Positions 15,566 through 23,529 of a stretch of DNA of 36,777 nucleotides are shown here, piece after piece (positions within the stretch are counted from its first letter, which is position 1; each line of letters starts with the position of its first letter). The translations under genes and the position numbers were made by a program. The stretch comes from JAICJR01 sp036555755 (GTDB taxonomy: Bacteria; Actinomycetota; Thermoleophilia; Solirubrobacterales; Thermoleophilaceae). Below the pieces are notes generated by a model, which was not told the DNA's origin, did no database searches, and saw nothing but the letters and a program-made list of their open reading frames with translations. The DNA lies in contig DATBKS010000322.1 of assembly GCA_036555755.1 (NCBI GenBank), forward strand, positions 1 through 36,777, given 5' to 3'.

Positions 15566-16110
15566 GCCAGCAGCCGCTTGGTGGCGCGCTCCAGCACCTC
15601 GGCGCGCTTGCGCCCGCCGTGGTCCGCGGCGATGAAGTGATTGCCGATCGCGAGTGAGAAGGCAAGCATGCTGCGGGCCTCGACGTCATCGGGGTCGGGG
15701 CAGAAGGAGCCGATCAGCGAGCGCAGGTATTCGATCCGCCGGTTGTCCACGCGGCGAAGGCGCTTCGCCACCTTCTGATCGCGGCGGGCCCAGTCGCGCA
15801 CCGCGAGGTCGATGGGCAGGAGCTCGCGCGAGAAGGTGAGCATGCCGGCCCTCCTGACCTTGTCCCGCGCGTCGCCGCCCTCGCCCTCGACGCGTTCGAG
15901 CACCTCGTCCGTGCTGCGCCGCTCCCAGGTGTCGAGCATCTCCTCGAGCAGCGCGCGCCGGTCCTCGAAGTGCCAGTAGAAGCCCCCGCGCGTGACGCCG
16001 AGCTCCTGCGCGAGCGGCTCGATCCGGACCGCGTCCGGGCCGCCCGCGGCGAGGGCGCGCAGCCCCGCATCAATCCAGCTGCTGCGTGGCGTGCGGGTCG
16101 GGGCTGGCAT
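15562..16110 (-). CDS. TetR-family transcriptional regulator
   Basis: This 182-residue regulator has a typical N-terminal helix-turn-helix: IDAGLRALAAGGPDAVRIEPL leads into AQELGVTRGGFYWHFEDRRAL, with the family FYWHF recognition helix. The C-terminal part is a ligand-binding helical bundle with no recognised signature. The ATG at 16110 (MPAPTRTPRSSW) is ten bases from a perfect 18-bp palindrome; longer in-frame starts would run across that palindrome and into the divergent gene. It probably represses its own gene and the divergent gene at 16142. The convergent FAD oxidoreductase gene may also belong to the regulon (inference). Confidence 0.94.
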   Translation of the reverse strand: MPAPTRTPRSSWIDAGLRALAAGGPDAVRIEPLAQELGVTRGGFYWHFEDRRALLEEMLDTWERRSTDEVLERVEGEGGDARDKVRRAGMLTFSRELLPIDLAVRDWARRDQKVAKRLRRVDNRRIEYLRSLIGSFCPDPDDVEARSMLAFSLAIGNHFIAADHGGRKRAEVLERATKRLLA

Positions 16111-16119
16111 CGGCTTGAT

Positions 16120-16137
16120 CCATACAGTACTGTATGG
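16120..16137. promoter_or_regulatory. Perfect 18-bp palindromic operator between TetR and its divergent neighbour
   Basis: CCATACAGTACTGTATGG is its own reverse complement, A/T-rich in a GC-rich background, and lies in the 31 bp between the two divergent starts (16110 and 16142). Its size and position match a site for a TetR dimer. It is so close to both starts that it probably also contains the -10 regions, so binding would block both transcripts. Confidence 0.88.
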
Positions 16138-16141
16138 AACG

Positions 16142-16612
16142 ATGGAACTCGTACGACAGATCGAAGTGCCTGCCGCCGCGCGCGAGCTGAGCACGCTCTC
16201 CCGCGTCGACTACGCGGATGCCTTCCGCGTCGACACCGGGTCGGCAGCCGGTCGCACCGCCGAGCAGTGGGCGCGCGCGGTCCTCGAGGACGCACCGGCC
16301 ACCACGCGCACCACGCTCCTGTCGGGCTGGGCGAGCCTCGGACTGAAGGTCGGCCGCCCCGGATCCGACGGCACGGTGCTCGGCTGGAAGGTGCGGCGCA
16401 ACACGCCCGACGTCCTCCTCCTCGGCGCCGACTCCCGCATCGGAATGCCGGGCGAGCTGCTCTTCAAGCGTGAGCGGGATGGGTTGCTGTTCGCGACCTT
16501 CGTCCAGTACGGCAACCCAGCCGCCCGGGCGGTGTGGGCCGGGGTCGAGAACGTGCACGCGCGGATCGTCCGCAGCATCCTCGAGCGGGCCGGCCGCCGC
16601 TCGAGCGACTGA
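16142..16612 (+). CDS. Small conserved protein, DUF2867-like, TetR-controlled
   Basis: This 156-residue soluble protein has an N-terminal segment STLSRVDYADAFRVDTG. A core follows with WASLGLKVGRPGSDGTVLGW and ADSRIGMPGELLFKRERDG, then an amphipathic C-terminal helix (VENVHARIVRSILERA). The pattern recalls DUF2867-type proteins, which may bind hydrophobic ligands, but I cannot prove the family. No catalytic motif is visible. ATG 16142 begins four bases after the 18-bp palindrome and has no Shine-Dalgarno sequence, so the mRNA is likely leaderless. It is the obvious direct target of the divergent TetR regulator. It ends convergently near the amidotransferase gene. Confidence 0.8.
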   Translation: MELVRQIEVPAAARELSTLSRVDYADAFRVDTGSAAGRTAEQWARAVLEDAPATTRTTLLSGWASLGLKVGRPGSDGTVLGWKVRRNTPDVLLLGADSRIGMPGELLFKRERDGLLFATFVQYGNPAARAVWAGVENVHARIVRSILERAGRRSSD

Positions 16613-16620
16613 ACTGTGAG

Positions 16621-17313
16621 CTAGGCCGCCGCTGCCTCGAGGAAGCGGGTGCAGAGCCCGCGGCCGAAGTCAGTCCAGTCGGCGATCTCGCGGATGGTGC
16701 GCTCCCGCACGTCGTCGACGTCGAGGTTCACCTCGCGCGCGTCCTCGTCGTCCCCGCCGTCGTCGAGCCAGTACTCGATCGAGGCCTGGTTCACCTCCGC
16801 GTGGAACTGGATGCCCCAGGCGCGCGCGCCGATCCGGTAGGCCTGAGCGCACGCCGGGCTGACCGCGAGCACCGTCGCGTCGGCCGGCGGCTCGGCCGCG
16901 TAGCTGTGCCACTGGAAAGCGGGGAAGCGCGGCGGCGCGCCGCCCAGCACCGGGTCGGCCGGCGCGGCCGGTGTGAGCTCCACCTCGTGCCAGCCGATCT
17001 CTGAGCGCGGCATCCGCACCACCTCCCAGCCGGCCGCGTGCGCCAGCAGCTCCGAGCCGAGGCAGACGCCCAGCGTCGGCACGCCGTCCGACAGCAGCGA
17101 CTCGATCCACTCACGCTCCGGCACGAGCCACGGATGCTCGTCCTCCTGGTCCACGTGCATCGAGCCGCCGAACACCATCGCGGCGTCGGCGCCGTCGGGC
17201 GGCGAGCCGTTCATCGGCCGCCACTCCACGAGCTCATGACCGAGCTCGCGGATCACGTCGCCGAACACGACGGGTCCGCCATCGTCCTGATGCACTGCCG
17301 CGACCACTCTCAC
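16621..17313 (-). CDS. Class I glutamine amidotransferase (GMP-synthase-like)
   Basis: This 230-residue stand-alone GATase-1 domain has its nucleophile in LGVCLGSELLAHAAG (C84) and the histidine and glutamate in GIQFHAEV (H171, E173). It releases ammonia from glutamine, or hydrolyses a gamma-glutamyl bond, for an unidentified acceptor. Stand-alone versions are often annotated as GMP synthase-like but lack the ATP-pyrophosphatase and dimerisation domains of GuaA, as here. I chose the GTG at 17313 (MRVVAAVHQDDGG); the upstream frame overlaps the GNAT gene. It follows the GNAT gene by 25 bases on the same strand and probably shares its transcript. Confidence 0.88.
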   Translation of the reverse strand: MRVVAAVHQDDGGPVVFGDVIRELGHELVEWRPMNGSPPDGADAAMVFGGSMHVDQEDEHPWLVPEREWIESLLSDGVPTLGVCLGSELLAHAAGWEVVRMPRSEIGWHEVELTPAAPADPVLGGAPPRFPAFQWHSYAAEPPADATVLAVSPACAQAYRIGARAWGIQFHAEVNQASIEYWLDDGGDDEDAREVNLDVDDVRERTIREIADWTDFGRGLCTRFLEAAAA

Positions 17314-17338
17314 GAGAAGCGCAGCGTAACCGGGCGCG

Positions 17339-17839
17339 TCAGCCGAACCGAATGTCGTAGCGCTGGAGGTTGATCTCGCGGCCCCACTCGGCCTGCGGCG
17401 TGGAGTCACGGAGCCGGAAGCCGACCGAGCGGTAGAGGTGGCCCGCGGTGGTGAGCTCGCTGAAGGTCTCGAGCCCGACGGTGTCGAAGCGCTCGCGCGC
17501 GTACTCGATGGCCTCGGACAGCAGCCGGCGGCCCAGCCCCTGCCCGCGGGCGCGTTCCGCGACAAGGAACCAGTGCAGCATTCCGTGCGTCTCGCTTGAG
17601 CGGGTGACGGCGATGCAGCCGGCGATGCCGTCCTCGTCCTCCGCGATCCATACGCGTCCGGCGTCGGGGTCGTCGCGGAGCGCGAGCGCGAACTCGCCGA
17701 TGGAGCGGGCCACGTAGGCCTCGAACGTGTAGTCGAGCCCGTAGCCCCGCGAGTACTCCCAACCGTGCAGCCAGGCCATGGCTCCGACATCGCCGGGGAG
17801 GAGGCTGGTGCGGAGGTCGGCCGACGCTTTTACTTGCAC
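17339..17839 (-). CDS. GNAT-family N-acetyltransferase
   Basis: This is a 166-residue acetyl-CoA-dependent acetyltransferase. The CoA pyrophosphate loop is seen in VAERARGQGLGRRLLSEAIEYA (R/QxxGxG/A type) after a beta-strand HGMLHWFLV. The C-terminal strand ends HLYRSVGFRLRDS. This layout matches GNAT enzymes of the MarR-associated type, acting on small molecules or N-termini. The GTG at 17839 lies 82 bp from the divergent LysR gene. The substrate is unknown. It lies upstream of the glutamine amidotransferase gene, so the pair may act on one amine-containing compound. Confidence 0.9.
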   Translation of the reverse strand: MQVKASADLRTSLLPGDVGAMAWLHGWEYSRGYGLDYTFEAYVARSIGEFALALRDDPDAGRVWIAEDEDGIAGCIAVTRSSETHGMLHWFLVAERARGQGLGRRLLSEAIEYARERFDTVGLETFSELTTAGHLYRSVGFRLRDSTPQAEWGREINLQRYDIRFG

Positions 17840-17882
17840 GACTTCAGTGTCCCGACGCGCAAGCCATAAGTCAAAAACCGAG

Positions 17883-17911
17883 TTGTTAGCCGATTCATAA
17901 CGATCTATTAT
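17883..17911 (+). promoter_or_regulatory. Promoter of the LysR-type gene
   Basis: A TTGTTA -35 hexamer (17883-17888), a 17-base spacer and a TATTAT -10 hexamer (17906-17911) form a good sigma-70-type promoter ending ten bases before the ATG at 17922. The transcript would be leaderless. An inverted repeat CCGAT (17890-17894) / ATCGG (17910-17914) overlaps it and could be the LysR self-binding site. Confidence 0.6.
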
Positions 17912-17921
17912 CGGTCGCCAG

Positions 17922-18812
17922 ATGGAGCTGAGGCAGCTGCGCTACCTCGCCGCGGTGGCCCGCCACGGGAGCTTCACGCTCGCGGCGCAGGAGCTGCACG
18001 TGGCCCAGCCGGCGGTGTCCCAGCAGGTCCGGCGGCTCGAGCAGGAGCTGGGCGTGGAGCTGCTCAGCAGGACCACGCGGCGCGTCGTCGTCACCGAGGC
18101 GGGCGAGCTGGCGCTCGCGCGAGCGGGCCGCATCCTGGCCGACGCCGACGCGTTGCGCGCCGAGATCGACGAGTTGCACGGCCTGCTCCGCGGCACGCTC
18201 GCCCTCGGGGTGATCCCGGAGGTCGGCAGGCTCGACCCGGCGCCGCTCCTCGCCCGCTTCCGCGCGAAGCACCCGGCCGTGGACATCCGCCTGATCGAGA
18301 CGACCCTGGCCGAGACGCTCGAGCTGCTGCGTGCCGACCGCCTCGACATCTGCTTCGCCTTCTGCCTTCCGGAGCGGGCCGGTGAGGGCATCGCGGGCGA
18401 GCGCCTCTTCGACGAGGAGCTCGCGCTGATGGTCGCGCCCGGCCACCCCCTGGCGAAGCGGCGCAGGATCCAGCTGGCGTCGATCGCGGACGAGCCGCTG
18501 ATCGCGCCGATCACGGGCGCCTCGCTGAGGCTCGCGCTGGAAGAGGCGCTCGAGGCGGTGGACGCAACGGTGCGCGTGTCGTATGAGTCGAACGAGGCCG
18601 CCACGGTGCGCGCGCTCACCGCACAGGGTCTCGGCGTGTCTCTCCTCCCGCGCTCGTTCGCCACGAGCCTCGGCCCGCAGCTCGTGCCGATCGCGATCGC
18701 ACCCAAGCTCCCGCGCATCCCCGTGTCGGTGCTCTACCGCGACGGTCGCCGCCGCCCACCCGCAGTCGAGGCGTTCCTCGCGGGCGTCAGGGAGGAGCTG
18801 CTAGCGGCCTAG
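17922..18812 (+). CDS. LysR-family transcriptional regulator
   Basis: This 296-residue LTTR begins MELRQLRYLAAVARHGSFTL. The winged helix-turn-helix follows: AAQELHVAQPAVSQQVRRLEQELG, then LLSRTTRRVVVTEAG. Residues from about 90 form the type 2 periplasmic-binding-like effector domain (GTLALGVIPEVGRL, ELALMVAPGHPLAKR, GLGVSLLPRSFA). The family activates or represses a divergent gene in response to a small inducer, so the GNAT-amidotransferase pair is the likely target. The ATG at 17922 follows a strong promoter with no room for a leader. It ends convergently on the HExxH protein gene. Confidence 0.95.
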   Translation: MELRQLRYLAAVARHGSFTLAAQELHVAQPAVSQQVRRLEQELGVELLSRTTRRVVVTEAGELALARAGRILADADALRAEIDELHGLLRGTLALGVIPEVGRLDPAPLLARFRAKHPAVDIRLIETTLAETLELLRADRLDICFAFCLPERAGEGIAGERLFDEELALMVAPGHPLAKRRRIQLASIADEPLIAPITGASLRLALEEALEAVDATVRVSYESNEAATVRALTAQGLGVSLLPRSFATSLGPQLVPIAIAPKLPRIPVSVLYRDGRRRPPAVEAFLAGVREELLAA

Positions 18813-20077
18813 CGGCCCAGCGGGGCGATCGTGGAGTGGTCGGCCAGCGTCGTGGCCATCACCTCGCTCGGCGCCATTGCGAGCACCGTCGTGCCGTTCA
18901 CCGAGTCCAGCGCCACCGCGCCTCCGCCAGGCAGCGTCCACACGTTGCGCTCACGCGCGCGGCCGCCGAGCCCGCGGACCACGTAGGCGCCCATGCCGGC
19001 CGTGAAGGTCGAGGCGTCACGCCCCGGGGCGGTGCGCCAGGCCAGCACCAGCGCGTCCCGCGAGCGGCACGGGCTCGTACACGAGTCGTCCGGCAGGCGG
19101 CCCTTCTGCCACAGCTCGTAGACCCCGCCCTTCCACGACGCCGCCACGTCAGCGGCGCGATCCGCGCCGATCCCCATCTCGAGCAGCTCACGCGTGTCGA
19201 ACTCGCCGAGCGAGCTCCCGATCGCGCGGTGCCACGTGCGGCCGAGCAGCGGTCGCACCTGCAGCGACACCGGCAGCGGCTTGACGTTCCGGAGGTAGTC
19301 GAGCGGGTGGATGATCTGCTGCGTGGAGATCGGCGGGCGGAACTTGAAGGCTGCGTTCACCACCTTCCACCCGTGGGCGCGCTGGAACAGCGTGTCGATG
19401 AAGCGCTGGCCCTCCAGGTAAGGGAACTCGAGCGAGGCCTGGATGTACGGCGGGAAGCGCGGCGTCCCTGCCGTGGGGGTGGCGAACAGGGCGCCGAGCA
19501 GATTCGACCCGGTCATGTACCTCGTCGCGTAACGGGTCATCACTGAGGTCGCATCGCCCTCGACCAATGCGGTGTAGGCGGCGGCGCGGTCGTTGGTCCC
19601 GGGCGGGACGTCGCGGATGCCGTAGTTCTGGTCGTCGAGCGCGTGCGTGAGCTCGTGCGCCAGCGTGATCTCGCCGATCGACTCGTCCTGCGCCCCCGCG
19701 TCCTTCACGAGCGCGAGCCGCTTGGTGGTCGGGTCGTAGAAGCCCGCCACCTGGTCCTGGAACACGGCCGCCTGGATCGTCCGCAGGTCGGAGCCCGCGG
19801 GAATCAGCTTCAGCAGCTTGAGCAGCTCGTCGTCGCCGTTCTGCTCCGCGGGCGAGACCAGCTCGTCGAGCTCGCGCAGCCCCTGGCGCTCCACGTCCGC
19901 GCCGCTCACGAGCACGGGCAGCGGCCGGCGCGTGAAGTCCAGGGCGCGGATGTCCTCCACTCGCCGCTCGATCAGGAGCAGCTTGGTCTCGAGGGCCTCG
20001 AGTGTGGCCGAGGCCCGGTTGCCGCCAGCGGTGCTCTGGCGCTTGCCGAGGACGAGGCCGCCCACGACAAGCGCCAC
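18809..20077 (-). CDS. Membrane-anchored HExxH metalloprotein, start-proximal frameshift likely
   Basis: This protein of about 422 residues has a zinc-peptidase signature: AHELTHALDDQ (H141, E142, H145) followed about 28 residues on by EGDATSVM with a candidate third ligand (E173). This is a gluzincin-like layout. I recognise no family beyond that. The first usable start is GTG 20077, but the same frame codes upstream for FSNRTLFAVIATLLVALVVG, completing a transmembrane anchor, with no ATG/GTG/TTG before the in-frame stop. An ATG at 20135-20133 overlaps the upstream SDR stop as ATGA but is one base out of frame; removing one T from the T4 run (20116-20119) joins it perfectly. So the gene likely starts at 20135 with an assembly error or true frameshift. 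The catalytic domain would face the outside (inference). Confidence 0.8.
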   Translation of the reverse strand: MALVVGGLVLGKRQSTAGGNRASATLEALETKLLLIERRVEDIRALDFTRRPLPVLVSGADVERQGLRELDELVSPAEQNGDDELLKLLKLIPAGSDLRTIQAAVFQDQVAGFYDPTTKRLALVKDAGAQDESIGEITLAHELTHALDDQNYGIRDVPPGTNDRAAAYTALVEGDATSVMTRYATRYMTGSNLLGALFATPTAGTPRFPPYIQASLEFPYLEGQRFIDTLFQRAHGWKVVNAAFKFRPPISTQQIIHPLDYLRNVKPLPVSLQVRPLLGRTWHRAIGSSLGEFDTRELLEMGIGADRAADVAASWKGGVYELWQKGRLPDDSCTSPCRSRDALVLAWRTAPGRDASTFTAGMGAYVVRGLGGRARERNVWTLPGGGAVALDSVNGTTVLAMAPSEVMATTLADHSTIAPLGR

Positions 20078-20131
20078 CAGCAGCGTGGCTATTACTGCGA
20101 AAAGTGTGCGGTTAGAAAACGTGAGTCCAGG

Positions 20132-20959
20132 TCATCCGGTCATGCCGCCGAACTGGCCGCCCGTGATGTGCAGCACCTGACCGTGAATGTAGTTCGCCCA
20201 CGGCGTGCAGAGAATGAAAATTCCGCCAGCCGCCTCCGCGGGGCTCGCGCCGCGGCCGAGCGGGATCATCATCGAGGCCATCTGGCGCATCTGCTCGGGG
20301 ATGCCGAGCTGGATCTCCTGGCCGCCCCGCTCGATCTTCTCGGACGCTTCCTTGGCGGCGGTGAGGCGCGTCTCGACGAACCCGAACGCCACCGCGTTCA
20401 CGTTGATCTTGAACTGGCCCCACTCCTTCGCGAGGGTCTTCGTCAGGCCGATGACGCCCGACTTCGCGGCCGAGTAGTTGGCCTGGCCGGCGTTGCCCAT
20501 CGTGCCCGAGATCGAGCTGACGTTGACGATCTTGCGGAAGGTCTCGGTGCCCTCCTCCTTCTCCTTCTTGGCGGTCTCGCGCAGGTACGGCGCCGCGGCG
20601 CGGACGATGCGGAAGGGCACGACCGTGTGGATGTCGAGCATCGCCTGGAACTGCTCGTCGCTCATCTTGTGGACGACGCCGTCCCAGGTGTAGCCGGCGT
20701 TGTTCACGATGATGTCGAGCTGCCCGAACTCGTCGAGCGCCTTCTTCACGAGCTCGTCCGGGACGCCCGGCTTCGTGAGGTCGCCCGCGAAGACCGCGGT
20801 CTCGCCCTGAATCTCGCCCGCGGCCTGCTCGGCCACGTCGCCGTCGAGGTCGTTGATCAGCACCTTCGCGCCCTCGGAGGCGAACAGCTCCGCCGTCGCC
20901 CTGCCGATGCCGCGGGCCGACCCCGTGACGATCGCTGCCTTTCCGTCAAGTACTCCCAC
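20132..20959 (-). CDS. FabG-like SDR, 3-oxoacyl-ACP/CoA reductase type
   Basis: This 275-residue NAD(P)-dependent reductase is complete in motifs: TGSARGIGRATAELF, DIIVNNAGYTWDG, the catalytic VNVSSISG serine and YSAAKSGVIGL tyrosine-lysine pair, and the closing GQVLHITGGQFGGM. FabG-type enzymes reduce 3-oxoacyl-ACP or -CoA in fatty acid synthesis or beta-oxidation; which substrate applies is not visible. An insertion around KKEKEEGTETFRK (about residues 131-143) lengthens the loop before the catalytic serine. The start is a GTG at 20959 with an AGGAG Shine-Dalgarno about nine bases upstream. It diverges from cydA and is translationally coupled to the HExxH protein gene downstream. Confidence 0.93.
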   Translation of the reverse strand: MGVLDGKAAIVTGSARGIGRATAELFASEGAKVLINDLDGDVAEQAAGEIQGETAVFAGDLTKPGVPDELVKKALDEFGQLDIIVNNAGYTWDGVVHKMSDEQFQAMLDIHTVVPFRIVRAAAPYLRETAKKEKEEGTETFRKIVNVSSISGTMGNAGQANYSAAKSGVIGLTKTLAKEWGQFKINVNAVAFGFVETRLTAAKEASEKIERGGQEIQLGIPEQMRQMASMMIPLGRGASPAEAAGGIFILCTPWANYIHGQVLHITGGQFGGMTG

Positions 20960-21023
20960 TGGGTTCTTCTCCTTTTTCAGGCCAAAATTCGCAGGCGGAG
21001 ACTATTCCGTACCCTGCCGTGAC

Positions 21024-22439
21024 GTGAGCAGCAACGTGACGGTCGACCGTCTGCAGTTCACGCTGACGGTCACGTTCCATTACCTGTTTCCCATCCTCAC
21101 GATGGGCCTCGCCCTGATGATGGCGTGGCTCAAGACCGTGGCCTACCTCGGTCGCGAGGACCACCGCTTTCCGCTCTTCCGCAAGACCGACGAGGAGCGT
21201 GCTCACTACGAGGCGGCTGCGGTGTTCTGGGCGAAGATCTTCGCCGTCAACTTCGCCGTCGGCGTCGTCACCGGGATCCCGCTCGAGTTCCAGTTCGGCA
21301 CCAACTGGGCGAAGTTCTCGAACTACGCGGGCGGTGTGATCGGCACGACGCTGGCGCTCGAGGGCGTGTTCGCGTTCTTCGCCGAGTCGGTGTTCCTCGG
21401 GATCTTCCTCGCGGGGCGCAAGCGCGTGAGCGCGCGCATCCACTGGATCTCGGCGCTGTTCATCTTCGCGGGCTCCTGGCTCTCCGGCTTCTTCATCATC
21501 GCGACGAACGCCTGGATGCAGCACCCGGTGGCGTACTCGGGCAACGGCAAGTCGGCTCAACTCGACTCGTTCTGGGGCCTGCTCACCAATCCGTGGGTGG
21601 GCTGGCAGTACGCCCACAACATGAGCGGGGCGGCGATCACCGGCTCCTTCGTGCTGGCCGCGATGGGCGCTTTCTTCCTGCTCCTCGGCAAGCACATCGA
21701 GTTCGCCAAGATCAGCGTGAAGGTGGGGGTGGTGGCAGCGTTGATCTTCTGCACGCTGCAGATCTTCCCGACGGGTGATCGCGCCGCGCACAACACGGCC
21801 CACATGCAGCCGTCGAAGTTCGCGGCGATGGAGGGGCTCTTCCAGACCGAGAAGGGCGCGCCGCTCGTGATCATCGGCAACCCCGACACGGAGAAGCGCA
21901 AGCTCGACTCGACGATCGCGATGCCGCACTTCCTCTCGTTCCTGACCTCGCGCAACTGGAACGAGGCGCTGAAGGGGCTCGACCAGATCCCCGACGACGA
22001 GTGGCCCAACTCGGTGCCACTCGTCTACTACGCGTACCACATCATGGTCGGGCTCGGAACGATCCTGGTCGCGATCGCGGGCCTCGGGGTGCTGCTCTTA
22101 TGGCGGGGCAAGCTGTACGAGAACCGGCCGATGCTGTGGGCCCTGATGCTCGCCTTCCCCTTCACCTACATCGCCAACATCGCGGGCTGGGTGACGGCGG
22201 AGACGGGGCGCCAGCCGTGGGTGATCTGGGGGCTGTTACGGACCAAGGACGCCGCCTCGCCCGCGGACTCGGTGCCCGCGGGCACTGGCATCTTCACGTT
22301 GCTCGGCTTCGCCGGGCTGTACCTGTTCGTCGGGATCCTCTTCCTGATGCTGATCGTCCGGATCGTGTCCCGCGGGCCGGAGGATCCGGAGCTGCCCACC
22401 ACCTCGACGCAAGCCGCGGCCGGCGCGATGGGAGGCTGA
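21024..22439 (+). CDS. cydA: Cytochrome bd oxidase subunit I
   Basis: CydA carries hemes b558, b595 and d and oxidises quinol with O2 at the membrane. The GTG start at 21024 puts the heme histidine of TVTFHYLFPILTMGLA at residue 19, the same number as in E. coli, which supports this start. Other hallmarks are FAVNFAVGVVTGIPLEFQFG, NWAKFSNYAGGVIGTTLALEG, NPWVGWQYAHNMSGA with the axial His, and the GRQPWVIWGLLRT segment. The quinol-binding loop appears short, as in the Gram-positive and CIO-type enzymes. The protein has 471 residues and about nine membrane helices. cydB follows after four bases. No cydDC genes are present in the window. Confidence 0.97.
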   Translation: MSSNVTVDRLQFTLTVTFHYLFPILTMGLALMMAWLKTVAYLGREDHRFPLFRKTDEERAHYEAAAVFWAKIFAVNFAVGVVTGIPLEFQFGTNWAKFSNYAGGVIGTTLALEGVFAFFAESVFLGIFLAGRKRVSARIHWISALFIFAGSWLSGFFIIATNAWMQHPVAYSGNGKSAQLDSFWGLLTNPWVGWQYAHNMSGAAITGSFVLAAMGAFFLLLGKHIEFAKISVKVGVVAALIFCTLQIFPTGDRAAHNTAHMQPSKFAAMEGLFQTEKGAPLVIIGNPDTEKRKLDSTIAMPHFLSFLTSRNWNEALKGLDQIPDDEWPNSVPLVYYAYHIMVGLGTILVAIAGLGVLLLWRGKLYENRPMLWALMLAFPFTYIANIAGWVTAETGRQPWVIWGLLRTKDAASPADSVPAGTGIFTLLGFAGLYLFVGILFLMLIVRIVSRGPEDPELPTTSTQAAAGAMGG

Positions 22440-22443
22440 GCTC

Positions 22444-23460
22444 GTGGCGACTGTCTGGTTCTGCTTCCTCGCCCTGATGATCGCCATGTACGTGGTGCTC
22501 GACGGCTTCGACCTCGGGGTCGGCGCGCTTCACCTCTTCGTCGCGAAGACCCCGGAGGAGCGCGAGCAGGACACGGCTGCGATCGGCCCGGTCTGGAGCG
22601 GCAACGAGGTGTGGCTGATCGCGGGCGGCGGCGTGCTCTTCCTCGCCTTCCCGAAGGCGTACGCGGGTGCGTTCAGCGGCCTCTACTTCGGGCTGATCAT
22701 CGTGCTCTGGCTGCTGGTCGGCCGCGGCCTCGCGCTTGAGCTGCGCCACCAGATCGACAACCCGCTGTGGCAGTCGGCGTGCGACGTCGTCTTCTCCCTC
22801 GCCTCGGCTGCGCTCGCTCTCGTCTTCGGCGTCGCGCTTGGCAATGTCGTGCGTGGCGTGCCGCTCGGCCCCGACGGCTATTTCTCGCTGCCCCTCTTCA
22901 ACATCCTCAACTGGTACGCACTGCTGATCGGCGTGGCGGGGCTCGTGGTGCTGTGCGGCCAGGGCGCGAACTTCCTTGCGTGGCGCGGGGTGGGGCCGGT
23001 TGAGGAGCGCGCGCGAAAAACGGCCCGCCGCCTCCTGTGGGTGGAGGCCTTCCTGTTCCTGGCGCTCATCTGGCCGACCTACCACGTCCGCCACGAGATG
23101 CTCACCAACCTCACCGACCACCCGTGGCGGCTGATCTTCCCGGCGCTCGCCGTGGGGTCGCTCGTGGCGATGTTCCTGATGCAGCGCGCGGGGCGCTGGC
23201 TGGCCGCCTTCGTCGCGTCGTCGCTCTTCATCATCGGCCTCTTGACGACGATGGCGGCGGGGATCTATCCGAACGTCCTGCCGGCCCGCGACAACCACCC
23301 GTACGGCCTCACGGTGCACAACGCGGCGGCGGGTCACCACTCGCTCGTCACGGCGGCGGTCTGGTGGCCGATCGGGATGGTGCTCGCGGCCGTCTACTTC
23401 GTTTTCGCCTACCGCATGTTCTTCCGGTCGGAGAAAGAGCCCAAATTGGGTACTGGTTGA
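22444..23460 (+). CDS. cydB: Cytochrome bd oxidase subunit II
   Basis: CydB is the heme-free partner of CydA and has the same eight- to nine-helix fold. Family features are LDGFDLGVGALHLF near the N-terminus, IGPVWSGNEVWLIAGGGVLFLAFPKAYAG split across the first helices, and GLALELRH. The C-terminal part contains YPNVLPARDNHPYGLTVHNAA and a final helix ending in a short basic tail. At 338 residues it is of normal length. The GTG start at 22444 is four bases after the cydA stop, without a strong Shine-Dalgarno sequence, so translation is probably coupled. The SpoIIE-like gene follows within 70 bases and may be read through from this operon. Confidence 0.97.
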   Translation: MATVWFCFLALMIAMYVVLDGFDLGVGALHLFVAKTPEEREQDTAAIGPVWSGNEVWLIAGGGVLFLAFPKAYAGAFSGLYFGLIIVLWLLVGRGLALELRHQIDNPLWQSACDVVFSLASAALALVFGVALGNVVRGVPLGPDGYFSLPLFNILNWYALLIGVAGLVVLCGQGANFLAWRGVGPVEERARKTARRLLWVEAFLFLALIWPTYHVRHEMLTNLTDHPWRLIFPALAVGSLVAMFLMQRAGRWLAAFVASSLFIIGLLTTMAAGIYPNVLPARDNHPYGLTVHNAAAGHHSLVTAAVWWPIGMVLAAVYFVFAYRMFFRSEKEPKLGTG

Positions 23461-23529
23461 ACCCGACAGTTGGCCCTTTCGCGCCAGCTTTCGATCAAGG
23501 CGGGGGGCCAATTTGTCGATCTAGGGAGC

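Noticed and set aside
23470..23511. TTGGCCC...GGGCCAA as a cydAB terminator
   Set aside because: A 7-bp stem with a 28-base loop and no U tract is too weak to call; it also overlaps a possible start of the next gene.
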